Assembly: GCA_964444825.1 (NCBI GenBank)
Contig: CAYUIS010000147.1
Span: 1-13,440 of the forward strand
Origin: CAYUIS01 sp964444825
GTDB lineage: Bacteria; Chloroflexota; Anaerolineae; B4-G1
Direction of reading: 5' to 3'
DNA length: 13,440 bases
Part shown: in pieces, positions 6,484 to 12,747 of the stretch
Numbering within the stretch: position 1 is the stretch's first letter
Layout of the letters: each line of letters begins with the position of its first letter
The notes under the pieces: model-generated
The model's input: only the letters and a program-made list of their open reading frames with translations
What the model was told of the DNA's origin: nothing
The model's database searches: none
Program-made: the position numbers and the translations under genes

Positions 6484-7770
6484 GTGGCTGATGCAGGCCC
6501 TTCCAGTTCACCGATGTGCCCATCCACCCATCCATCGATAGCCACTGAACCATCGGCCCATCTCCCAGGCAGGATCCTTTTCCCTCTAGGTCTGGGTACG
6601 GCTCTCTCACTTATGGGCGACGCGACCCTGTACACGGTGTTGCCGACACACACGGCCGAGGTCGGTGTCGCTCTGGGTGAGGTTGGCATCATCTTGGGCG
6701 TCAATCGAGCGATACGTGTCCTTCTCAACGGACCGGCGGGGATCGTATACGACAGATCGCCGCGCCGGCGGCTGTTTGTATCGGCGTTGTTTGTGGGCGC
6801 GCTATCTACGGCCGTGTACGCTGCCACGAGGGGTTTTTGGCCGCTACTGGTTGGACGGCTGCTGTGGGGACTGGCCTGGTCCGGCATTTGGGTCGGTGGG
6901 GCGACAGTCATTATGGATGTGACGACGGCCTCCGACCGCGGGCGGTGGTCGGGCCTGTATCAAACCTGGTTCTTCTTTGGGGCAGCGTTGGGCGCCTTTG
7001 CTGGTGGCTTATTGACCGATAAGATAGGCTACACGACGACCATGTGGATCGGCGCCTCGTTGACTGCCATGGGTGGTCTGGTGGCGGCGGCCGTGCTGCC
7101 GGAGACGCGGCCTGACTCGTCGGCCGGCCCGCTCGGGATCTCGCCAACAGACGTGGCTTCTTCCGACGCCAGGCAGGATAGCTCTGAGTTACGCGCCCGG
7201 CGTGGATTGTGGACTGCTGCGTTCTTGCACGGCATCAACCGTTTTGTCATCGCCGGTGTTCTTTATGCCACTATGGGGCTATTGGTGCAGGATCGGTTGC
7301 CCTTCGATGGTCTGGGCCTCGGTGTAGCGACGGCGACCGGCATACTCATAGCAGGCCGGACGGTGTTCAGCATGGCATCAGCGCCGCTCGCGGGAACAGT
7401 GTCGGACTGGTTGGGAAGCCGTTGGGGAGTGGTGAGATGGGGACTGGCGATTGGAGCAGTGAGCCTGTCTTTGATAACACTGAGAGCGCCGCTCGCGATC
7501 CTGATAGGTATATCTTTGGGAGCTATGACCAGCGCGAGTGTGCAGACGCTGGTCATTGCCCTCGCCGGTGACCTGGCAGATCAGACGCAGCGCGGGCGCG
7601 CCATTGGTCTGGTGCACACGGTTGGCGATATCGGTAGCGCCACTGGGCCACCAGTTGCCTATGCACTGTTGCCAGCGGTGGGGTTGGACGGCGTCTATTG
7701 GCTTTGTGCAGGACTGTTCGTGGTGGGGCTGCTTTTGGTTTGGAGATCCAACGCAGGAGGTGATCGATGA
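6484..7770 (+). CDS. MFS transporter
   Basis: This 428-residue membrane carrier has about 12 helices. Residues 1-29 form a Ser/Pro-rich hydrophilic tail before the first helix (ILFPLGLGTALSLMGDATLY). Motif A appears as GPAGIVYDRSPRRR at 83-96. A polar central loop (about 201-240, with SSAGPLGISP and SSDARQDSSELRARRG) divides the halves. The second half contains GTVSDWLGSRWG, a second motif-A-like loop. The GTG at 6484 directly abuts the TGA of the hydrolase gene and has no clear Shine-Dalgarno sequence, so translation is probably by coupling. An ATG at 6514 is a possible alternative start. The 3' end overlaps the next start by 4 bases (ATGA). It is probably the uptake or export step for the substrate or product of the surrounding enzymes. 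It lacks the fused C-terminal module of the carrier at 2624. Confidence 0.85.
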   Translation: MADAGPSSSPMCPSTHPSIATEPSAHLPGRILFPLGLGTALSLMGDATLYTVLPTHTAEVGVALGEVGIILGVNRAIRVLLNGPAGIVYDRSPRRRLFVSALFVGALSTAVYAATRGFWPLLVGRLLWGLAWSGIWVGGATVIMDVTTASDRGRWSGLYQTWFFFGAALGAFAGGLLTDKIGYTTTMWIGASLTAMGGLVAAAVLPETRPDSSAGPLGISPTDVASSDARQDSSELRARRGLWTAAFLHGINRFVIAGVLYATMGLLVQDRLPFDGLGLGVATATGILIAGRTVFSMASAPLAGTVSDWLGSRWGVVRWGLAIGAVSLSLITLRAPLAILIGISLGAMTSASVQTLVIALAGDLADQTQRGRAIGLVHTVGDIGSATGPPVAYALLPAVGLDGVYWLCAGLFVVGLLLVWRSNAGGDR

Positions 7771-8801
7771 CTGATTCAAACGGTATGAGGGCTCTGGTGC
7801 TTTCCGGCGGTGGAGGGCGAGGAGCCTACCACGTAGGTGTGCTTCGATTCCTTGAGGAGCACGAATGGGTTCCTGAGATTGTCGTTGGCACATCTATTGG
7901 GGCTGTGAACGGGGCAGCTCTCGCATCAGGCCACACAGCACACTCACTGTGGGCGCTATGGCAGCGACTGAGGACGGACGATGTACAGCGTCAGGCGTGG
8001 GACCTGTTCTCATTGGATAACTGGGATCATATCCTCGATACCGCTCCCTTGCGGAAAACGTTGGTCGAGGAAGGCTGGATAGACCTGGGCCGCGTCAACG
8101 CGCAGCCTGTGGTCAAGCATCTGCGTCTCACCGTCGTGGAGATGGAGACGGGCAAGCTGAGGGTCTTTGGCAACAGCGCCGACCCGTCTTCGGGGAGCCA
8201 TTGCGAGCACGTCGAGATTAGTCTGGACCACATTCTGGCAAGTTGCAGCATTCCATTGATCTATCCGCCGACAAAGATCGACGACGTGGATTTCTGGGAC
8301 GGGGGCACTGTGGCCAACACACCGCTGGGTCCTGCCATCGACGCAGGGGCCGAAGATATCGTGGTGGTGCTGATGACACCCTGGGAGGATGAGCGGAACC
8401 ATCCTCGATATACCCCAGTTGGCGGCCTCAAGGGGTTGCTGGCAGCCGCCCAGGCCGCTTTCGAATGGGCATTGCTCGCTTCTTTCCAGGCCGACCTCAA
8501 GCTCTTTCGTCGTACCAATCAGGTGGTCCGGTTAAGCATCGAGAACGCGCGGCTGCGGCGGGAAAACGCGGAACTGCAGGCCCAACTACTTGGACAAAAG
8601 TCGACTTCCATGGAGCCCAAGGGGCTCGATATCCAGCACCAGGAGATTGCCTCTCCGGTTATCGTCTCTCCGCGTCGCCCGATACCGCTGGCCAACATTA
8701 TTCGCTACACCCTAGAGACCCACGAAGAGTTGTACCAGATGGGCTACGATGATGCCAAGGCAGCCTGGGCGCGGGCTGGCAGATCGGTTGAGGGGGGCTA
8801 G
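7767..8801 (+). CDS. Patatin-like phospholipase/acyl hydrolase
   Basis: This 344-residue patatin-family protein has a Ser-Asp dyad. The oxyanion loop GGGGRG lies at 14-19, the nucleophile elbow GTSIG at 41-45 with Ser43, and the catalytic Asp178 in DGG at 178-180. HILASCSIPLIYPP at 155-168 is the usual segment before the Asp. The core ends near residue 215. The rest is an unusual extension: a short hydrophobic region, then a Leu/Glu/Arg heptad stretch at about 254-275 (RLSIENARLRRENAEL) that should form a coiled coil, and a mixed tail. The ATG at 7767 is preceded by the near-perfect site AGGAGGTGAT (7755-7764) and overlaps the previous gene by 4 bases. The family releases fatty acids from phospholipids or other acyl esters. 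No signal peptide is seen, so it is presumably cytoplasmic or peripheral to the membrane. Confidence 0.9.
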   Translation: MTDSNGMRALVLSGGGGRGAYHVGVLRFLEEHEWVPEIVVGTSIGAVNGAALASGHTAHSLWALWQRLRTDDVQRQAWDLFSLDNWDHILDTAPLRKTLVEEGWIDLGRVNAQPVVKHLRLTVVEMETGKLRVFGNSADPSSGSHCEHVEISLDHILASCSIPLIYPPTKIDDVDFWDGGTVANTPLGPAIDAGAEDIVVVLMTPWEDERNHPRYTPVGGLKGLLAAAQAAFEWALLASFQADLKLFRRTNQVVRLSIENARLRRENAELQAQLLGQKSTSMEPKGLDIQHQEIASPVIVSPRRPIPLANIIRYTLETHEELYQMGYDDAKAAWARAGRSVEGG

Positions 8802-8805
8802 CAGG

Positions 8806-9918
8806 ATGACCGAGGGGAAATTGTTCACACCGGGAGACATCGGGTCGCTTACCTTGCCCAATCGACTGGTCCGATCGGCGACCGCCGAGGATATGGCGAC
8901 GGCCGAGGGTCGGCCCACCGCGCAACTCAAGCAGCTTTACCAGGAGCTGGTCAGTGGCGGCGTGGGGTTGATCATCACCGGGCATATGTACGTGCATCCT
9001 TCCGGCAAGGCCCACGCCGAGATGACGGGCATCTACTCCGACGAATTGATCCCTGACCTGGCGGAATTGGCTGATGCCGTTCACCAGGCAGGAGGGCGGG
9101 TGGTGGTGCAGATCAATCACGGGGGGATGCAGTGCAGTCGCGAGGTCGTGCCGGAGACAATCGCGCCTTCGGCAGTGGAGGCACCTTTTCTGAAGCGCTC
9201 CCCTCGGGCGATGGCGCCCAGCGAGATCGATTCCGTGATACAGGCCTACGGGCAGGCTGCTCGACGGGTCAAGCAGGCGGGTTTCGATGGCGTGCAGATC
9301 CACGGAGCCCACGGATACTTGATCAACCAGTTTCTATCTCCCTTTGTCAATCACCGCACCGACGAGTGGGGTGGCAATCTGGAGAACCGGATGCGGTTTC
9401 TGCGAGCTGTCTGCCAGGTTGTGCAGGAGCAGGTTGGTCGTGAATACCCTTTGCTGATCAAACTTGGCATGGTGGATGGTGTGGAAGGGGGCCTGACCGT
9501 TGAGGAGGGCGCCCAGGTCGTGACAGCGCTAGAGGAGATGGGCCTGGATGGTGTAGAGATCAGCGGGGGTATTGGCGGTGGGCGCGTCCAGAACGTCCGC
9601 AAGGGAGTCAAGGGCGTGGCAGACGAGGCCTACTTCCGATACCTGGCCCAACAGGCACGACAAGCCACCCGGCTTCCCATTATCCTGGTCGGAGGATTCC
9701 GTTCCCGAGGGGTGATGGAGGAGGTGTTGACGTCCGGGGACGCCGATTTTATCTCCTTGAGCCGCCCCCTCATCTGCGAGCCGGATCTACCGAACCGGCT
9801 GCGGGAAGGGGTCCAGGAGCGATCGTCCTGCATCTCGGCCAATCGGTGTTGGCCCGACGGGCCGGGCGAGGGGATCGAGTGCAAGTGTCCGATTGAGAGG
9901 ACGGCCGTCGACGGGTGA
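8806..9918 (+). CDS. NADH:flavin oxidoreductase, Old Yellow Enzyme family
   Basis: This 370-residue TIM-barrel flavoprotein of the OYE/2,4-dienoyl-CoA reductase N-terminal type reduces activated C=C bonds with NAD(P)H via FMN. The landmark segments are LPNRLVRSATAEDMA (17-31), VVQINHGGMQC (100-110), and the stretch from His166 to Gly190: HGAHGYLINQFLSPF followed by VNHRTDEWGG. Toward the C-terminus are VGGFRSR (295-301) and the FMN phosphate loop ending SLSRPLICEPDLP. His166 and His169 are in the usual active-site positions. The C-terminal Cys cluster reads CISANRC (342-348) and later CKC (359-361), so the middle Cys expected in iron-sulfur members is Ala345. The separate FAD/NAD domain of DCR-type enzymes is absent. 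The ATG at 8806 follows the patatin stop by 4 bases, and a start at 8749 would overlap it. Confidence 0.9.
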   Translation: MTEGKLFTPGDIGSLTLPNRLVRSATAEDMATAEGRPTAQLKQLYQELVSGGVGLIITGHMYVHPSGKAHAEMTGIYSDELIPDLAELADAVHQAGGRVVVQINHGGMQCSREVVPETIAPSAVEAPFLKRSPRAMAPSEIDSVIQAYGQAARRVKQAGFDGVQIHGAHGYLINQFLSPFVNHRTDEWGGNLENRMRFLRAVCQVVQEQVGREYPLLIKLGMVDGVEGGLTVEEGAQVVTALEEMGLDGVEISGGIGGGRVQNVRKGVKGVADEAYFRYLAQQARQATRLPIILVGGFRSRGVMEEVLTSGDADFISLSRPLICEPDLPNRLREGVQERSSCISANRCWPDGPGEGIECKCPIERTAVDG

Positions 9919-9921
9919 TCT

Positions 9922-10959
9922 GTGACGATTTCCGCAGACCTGCGCCAGGAACAGGCTGCCGACTACCGCGTCTTTGAGCTGGCAGGCGACCACTATACCA
10001 TTGGCTATCAGATGGGGCTGGCGACGGATCTGCGCCAGGTTGAGACCTGGCGCGACCGTGGGGCGGAGCTAGCTTTTGCTCGTGCTTGCGCCGATGTGGT
10101 CGGCCAATTCCATCCCGCGCTGCTGGACGAATTCAGGGGCTATGCAGCGGCACAAGATCGCCGCTGGGACGAGGTGCTGCCGCATTTTTCAAACAACCTG
10201 CCGGAAGGCTCGCTAGGTGGATGTACCACTCTTGTCCAACGGCTGCCTGATGGGCATATGCTGGTTGCCCGCAACCACGATTTCCTCTACACGCGGAAGG
10301 AGCGGTACCTGCGGCGGCTGTCTCCCAGTGGATACCGGCCCTCCCTGGGCACGCAGTCGGGCTTTATCGGCAGTTGCTACGACGGCGTCAACGGTGACGG
10401 GCTTTTTGTCGCGCTGCACACCGTACGGGTTCGAGTGGCTGAAGCTGTGGCCCCTGGTGTGCCAGCCTACTTGATTCCTCGCATTCTCCTGGAAACCTGC
10501 TGCACGGTGCGGGAGGCCGTTTCGCAGGCTCAAAGGATGGACCATCTCTTTCCGTTCAGCTACCTCATCGCCGATGCAAAAGAGATGGCGGTCGTGGAGG
10601 CCTATCCGGGCCAGGTGCAAGTCCGCCAGCCTCGACCAGGCCACAGGGACATGATCGCCACCAACCTCTTCGAGTCGCCTGGTATGCGCAAGCTGCATGG
10701 CCGTCGCAACCTGACAGGGCCGCTTCAGCGCGTCCGCTGGCTCGAAGAGCGGATCGCCAAGGATCAGGTGGAAAACGCCCGCTCTGGTTGGACCTGGGCA
10801 CAGCGCCTCCTGCGCGATCACTCGGTGCCCATGTGTCACCATCAGCCCAATCAGGCCACCTTTTGGTCTCTGGTCGCCGACCTGAGCGCCCGCCGGATTG
10901 CCTACTGCCTCGGAGCGCCGTGCCGCAACGAGTTCCGGGAGTGGGAATGGCCTGATTAG
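9922..10959 (+). CDS. C45-family Ntn hydrolase / acyl-CoA:6-aminopenicillanate acyltransferase-like protein
   Basis: This is a 345-residue protein with the layout of peptidase family C45. These are self-processing enzymes that cleave before a Cys and then hydrolyse or transfer N-acyl groups. The expected cleavage point is Gly100/Cys101 in LGGCTTLVQ. The following motif ARNHDFLY (116-123) is the usual partner of the nucleophile. Other family-like segments are DGVNGDGLFVALH and FPFSYLIADAKEMAVVE. No signal peptide is seen. The N-terminal segment before Cys101 is the length of a normal pro-region. The start is GTG at 9922, 3 bases after the previous stop, with GGGTGAT overlapping that stop as a possible ribosome site. 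It is the last gene of the operon and runs into an intrinsic terminator. Real substrates of most bacterial C45 proteins are unknown, so beta-lactam chemistry should not be assumed. Confidence 0.82.
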   Translation: MTISADLRQEQAADYRVFELAGDHYTIGYQMGLATDLRQVETWRDRGAELAFARACADVVGQFHPALLDEFRGYAAAQDRRWDEVLPHFSNNLPEGSLGGCTTLVQRLPDGHMLVARNHDFLYTRKERYLRRLSPSGYRPSLGTQSGFIGSCYDGVNGDGLFVALHTVRVRVAEAVAPGVPAYLIPRILLETCCTVREAVSQAQRMDHLFPFSYLIADAKEMAVVEAYPGQVQVRQPRPGHRDMIATNLFESPGMRKLHGRRNLTGPLQRVRWLEERIAKDQVENARSGWTWAQRLLRDHSVPMCHHQPNQATFWSLVADLSARRIAYCLGAPCRNEFREWEWPD

Positions 10960-10975
10960 GCCATTCTCTCTTTTC
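10945..10975 (+). terminator. Intrinsic terminator overlapping the stop codon of the C45 gene
   Basis: A perfect 9-base stem pairs GAATGGCCT (10945-10953) with AGGCCATTC (10958-10966) around a GATT loop, followed by TCTCTTTTCC. The TAG stop at 10957-10959 lies inside the hairpin. This is the clearest terminator in the window and marks the end of the five-gene operon. Confidence 0.85.
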
Positions 10976-11135
10976 CTCTGCGTCCTTTTTTGGGGATGAC
11001 AAAAACGTATCCTCAGTATCTCCGCTAAACTCGCTCAAACCCCCGTCTCGGGGGTGTCTTTGACCCCCAAACCTTGGTGTCCTTTGCGTTCTTTGCGGTT
11101 AACCCCCTCCGCAGATCCGCTCAAACCCACGTCTC
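10976..11135. repeat. Imperfect direct repeat in the intergenic region, period about 87-105 bases
   Basis: CGCTCAAACCCCCGTCTC (11032-11049) recurs as CGCTCAAACCCACGTCTC (11118-11135), 17 of 18 bases identical. Both copies are preceded by CTCCGC (11020-11025 and 11107-11112). Further upstream, CCTCTGCGTCCTTTT (10976-10990) resembles CCTTTGCGTTCTTTG (11081-11095). The C/T-rich 'CTTTGCGTTCTTTGCGG' style is like dispersed intergenic repeats seen in many environmental genomes, from memory. No open frame with coding character covers it. The gene-free stretch 10960-11316 therefore holds the terminator tail, this repeat, a hairpin and the next promoter. Confidence 0.6.
11039..11067. other. GC-rich hairpin with two competing pairings
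   Basis: ACCCCCG-TCT-CGGGGGT (11039-11055) forms a perfect 7-base stem. The same G-run can instead pair forward: GGGGGT (11050-11055) with ACCCCC around GTCTTTG. The two pairings exclude each other. No T-run directly follows the second, so termination is not clearly supported. It lies inside the direct repeat region, and the second repeat copy (11118-11135) has a weaker equivalent (CCACG/CCGCGG). Confidence 0.4.
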
Positions 11136-11172
11136 CGCGGCTGGAAAAGGCTATCGCCGGTAGAACGTGGGC

Positions 11173-11200
11173 TTGACATCTGGTCAAGTTTTGGTATCAT
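11173..11200 (+). promoter_or_regulatory. Sigma-70-like promoter with overlapping dyads
   Basis: TTGACA at 11173-11178 (perfect -35) and TATCAT at 11195-11200 (five of six -10 bases) are 16 bases apart. The start would be near 11207. The -35 lies inside the dyad CTTGAC-ATCTG-GTCAAG (11172-11188) and the -10 inside the palindrome ATCATATGAT (11196-11205). Together with the GAAC-N4-GTTC site just downstream, this is a heavily symmetric, likely regulated promoter for the gene at 11317. Confidence 0.65.
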
Positions 11201-11211
11201 ATGATCAAATA

Positions 11212-11223
11212 GAACATTTGTTC
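11212..11223. promoter_or_regulatory. LexA/DinR-like SOS box (GAAC-N4-GTTC)
   Basis: GAACATTTGTTC is an exact match to the GAAC-N4-GTTC core of the LexA (DinR) operator known from Bacillus and actinobacteria, with a G after it as in the longer consensus. It lies about 5-16 bases past the predicted transcription start, a good repressor position. Whether LexA of this organism uses that box is not shown by the window. A different dyad-binding repressor could also explain it. Confidence 0.5.
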
Positions 11224-11304
11224 GACCGTAATTCATGTGGGAGCCAGAGATATGCGCTGAAAGCTGGAGTCTCAGGCAGACAGACCAGGGAACCGGTGTG
11301 GTCT

Positions 11305-11313
11305 GAGGAGGGG
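11305..11313 (+). promoter_or_regulatory. Ribosome binding site that fixes the GTG start at 11317
   Basis: GAGGAGGGG contains a full AGGAGG core (11306-11311) five bases before the GTG at 11317. It is the only strong site in this open frame and lies downstream of the predicted transcription start. The ATG at 11167 lies upstream of the promoter and cannot be used from it. Confidence 0.7.
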
Positions 11314-11316
11314 CTT

Positions 11317-11715
11317 GTGGATGGACGAGAAGGACGTAGCAATCTCGGCAGATGGCTAAGGATCTTGGTTGGGCTGGCGATCGCCAGCTTTGCCGCGACA
11401 CTGGCAGCGGTGATTGGAAGCCGACTGAGTGATGATGCACTGGCGGTGCTGGCGGGTGCTGTGTGTGGTGTGGGGGCGGCCATCCCTGCGAGCCTGCTTT
11501 TTATCGTGGTCAGCCGGTGGCGCGATGAACCTCGATCACGGTCACCTGTGACCGGACCGCAGAGCCAGTATCCACCCGTGGTCGTGATCACTCCACCAAC
11601 TGGCAGGCAGGTGTCTGATGCCTGGAATCGGCCCCCCGCAGCGATGAGCGAGTCCGGGCAACCCCGCTTCACAGTGGTCGGGGGAGCGCCAGACGAGACA
11701 GAGACGACACGCTGA
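11317..11715 (+). CDS. Small two-helix membrane protein of unknown function
   Basis: This 132-residue protein was not recognised. Residues 1-12 are hydrophilic and basic. Helices are predicted at about 14-34 (LRILVGLAIASFAATLAAVIG) and 42-66 (segments AVLAGAVCGVGAAIPASLL and FIVV), joined by the short polar turn SRLSDD. The remaining half (67-132) is soluble, Pro/Arg-rich and probably disordered, with the stretches SQYPPVVVITPPTG and RFTVVGGAPDETETT. A GTG start at 11317 follows GAGGAGGGG. The leader of about 110 bases carries a LexA-like box at its start. It is a single-gene unit, convergent with the minus-strand surface protein gene, and no terminator is visible in the 125 bases between them. 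If the SOS-type control is real, a role in DNA-damage response or in a resident mobile element would be possible, but that is speculation. Confidence 0.65.
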   Translation: MDGREGRSNLGRWLRILVGLAIASFAATLAAVIGSRLSDDALAVLAGAVCGVGAAIPASLLFIVVSRWRDEPRSRSPVTGPQSQYPPVVVITPPTGRQVSDAWNRPPAAMSESGQPRFTVVGGAPDETETTR

Positions 11716-11840
11716 GAGTTTTGGGACGACAGCGACAGGATCGACGACTGGCCCCTCTGCCGTGGAACGGGGATTGGAGTCGGGCACAGGCGGTCAGGGA
11801 GCATGCAAGAACGGCGAGGCAAGCCAGCTCCAGAAAGGCG

Positions 11841-12287
11841 TCAATCCCAGAGGCTACGTTGCCGGAGCGCGAGGGCAGCCAGAACACTCAGAACGCCAAC
11901 ACAGAGCGCCACCAGCGTAACGTTGCTCGCAGAGTGTCCAGTGACAGGTAGGATAAAATCGGGTTGGGGTGTGGGTGTGGGACTCCCAGGCTGTGGGCGA
12001 GGTCGGGGTGTGCTGGACGGTGCCTGCGTGGGCTGAGCAGTTGGCAACGACGTCGGCCCGACGGTTGGACGTGGCGTGGGTGACAGCAAGACAGTTGGAC
12101 GTGGTACCGGTGTCGGCACGACGGTTGGTCGCGGCTGTAGCGTCGGTGGCGTCGTTGGGCGCGGCGGCGCAGTGGGAGTAGCCTGTTGGGCGAACGCGCT
12201 CCCCAGCGGGCTGGTTGTACTTGCGAGGTAGATCAGCAGTCCCGCTGCGACCAGCAGGCTGCGGCGCGCGGATTTGTGCCTGACCAT
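11841..12287 (-). CDS. Secreted Pro/Thr-rich surface protein with an LPVTG sorting signal
   Basis: This 148-residue protein has three parts. Residues 1-33 are a signal peptide (basic start RHKSARR, then LLVAAGLLIYLAS) with probable cleavage after AFA. Residues 34-109 are a low-complexity Pro/Thr/Arg stalk, including ten-residue repeats of the type PRPTVxxPTP. The C-terminus holds LPVTG at 113-117, a hydrophobic helix at about 122-141 and a short basic tail (RQRSLWD). That is the arrangement of a sortase substrate (LPXTG, helix, positive tail). No globular domain is present, so the mature protein would be little more than a wall- or membrane-linked stalk. Its ATG is 10 bases after the upstream gene's stop, with AGGGAC as a modest ribosome site. 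The sortase itself is not in the window, so simple membrane anchoring is the alternative. Confidence 0.75.
   Translation of the reverse strand: MVRHKSARRSLLVAAGLLIYLASTTSPLGSAFAQQATPTAPPRPTTPPTLQPRPTVVPTPVPRPTVLLSPTPRPTVGPTSLPTAQPTQAPSSTPRPRPQPGSPTPTPQPDFILPVTGHSASNVTLVALCVGVLSVLAALALRQRSLWD
12061..12150 (-). repeat. Three tandem 30-base repeats encoding the PRPTV stalk
   Basis: On the plus strand, ACGGTTGGACGTGG at 12061, ACAGTTGGACGTGG at 12091 and ACGGTTGGTCGCGG at 12121 recur at exactly 30-base spacing. In the minus-strand gene each unit encodes ten residues beginning with a PRPTV-type segment. Such units are prone to gain or lose copies, so stalk length may vary between strains. Confidence 0.7.
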
Positions 12288-12297
12288 CGCGTCCCTG

Positions 12298-12705
12298 TCA
12301 TTCGTGGTCTTTTTCCCGCTGGCGGATCACCGTGATACTGAATCCAGCCAGGGCAAAGACCAGGCCTACCAGCAACAACCCCAAACCGGCGATGACGCCT
12401 CCTCCACCAGACACGGGCATTACGACAGGCCCAGGTGTGGGGGTCGAAACGGCAGGCCCCCCTGGCTCCGGTGTTCCAGTTGGCTCGGGAATAAGCGTGG
12501 GCTCCGGCGGCGCTGCTGTCGGCTCCGGAGTGGCACGCTCCGTGCCGGTCCCCGGCCGGGTGGGTGGGGGAGCGGGGCGAGTTGCCTCTTGGGCTACAGA
12601 GACAGGAGCATAGGGGAACATCAGCGTGGAGGCCAGTGCAAAAAACGCAAGGACTATTAACGCATATCCCCAGGTGATAGAACCAAGCTCTGGATTTCTC
12701 TTCAT
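12298..12705 (-). CDS. Secreted Pro/Thr/Glu-rich surface protein with an LPXTG-like (MPVSG) C-terminal signal
   Basis: This 135-residue protein has the same plan as its downstream neighbour. Residues 1-38 hold a basic start and a hydrophobic signal segment (TWGYALIVLAFFALASTLMF) ending near VSVAQE. Residues 40-94 are a Pro/Thr/Glu stalk with repeated PEPT units. The end has VVMPVSGGGG (94-103), then a hydrophobic helix at about 103-125 and the tail RQREKDHE. MPVSG occupies the place of LPXTG and may be a variant sorting signal. The ATG at 12705 is chosen because GGAG lies 8 bases upstream and because an in-frame ATG at 12756 would fall beyond the transcription start. It is first in a two-gene unit. 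The two proteins share architecture but little stalk sequence: Glu-rich here, Arg-rich in the neighbour, giving opposite charges. Confidence 0.72.
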   Translation of the reverse strand: MKRNPELGSITWGYALIVLAFFALASTLMFPYAPVSVAQEATRPAPPPTRPGTGTERATPEPTAAPPEPTLIPEPTGTPEPGGPAVSTPTPGPVVMPVSGGGGVIAGLGLLLVGLVFALAGFSITVIRQREKDHE

Positions 12706-12747
12706 TAGATCCACTCCACTCGCGAGCGCTAGCTGATTCTCCGGTTG

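Noticed and set aside
6514..6516. ATG 6514 as the start of the third MFS gene
   Set aside because: There is no ribosome site before it. The GTG abutting the previous stop fits translational coupling equally well, so it is kept only as an alternative.
8749..8805. Upstream ATG for the OYE gene
   Set aside because: It would overlap the patatin gene by 53 bases and adds a segment not seen in OYE proteins. The ATG at 8806 begins the typical LFTPGDIGSLTLPNR sequence.
9922..10959. Assigning the C45-type protein as a penicillin acyltransferase or antibiotic gene
   Set aside because: The motif supports only the fold and self-processing chemistry. There are no NRPS or beta-lactam genes nearby.
12061..12150. 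The 30-base repeats as a CRISPR array
   Set aside because: The units are directly adjacent without unique spacers, lie in frame in a coding sequence and encode a Pro/Thr stalk.
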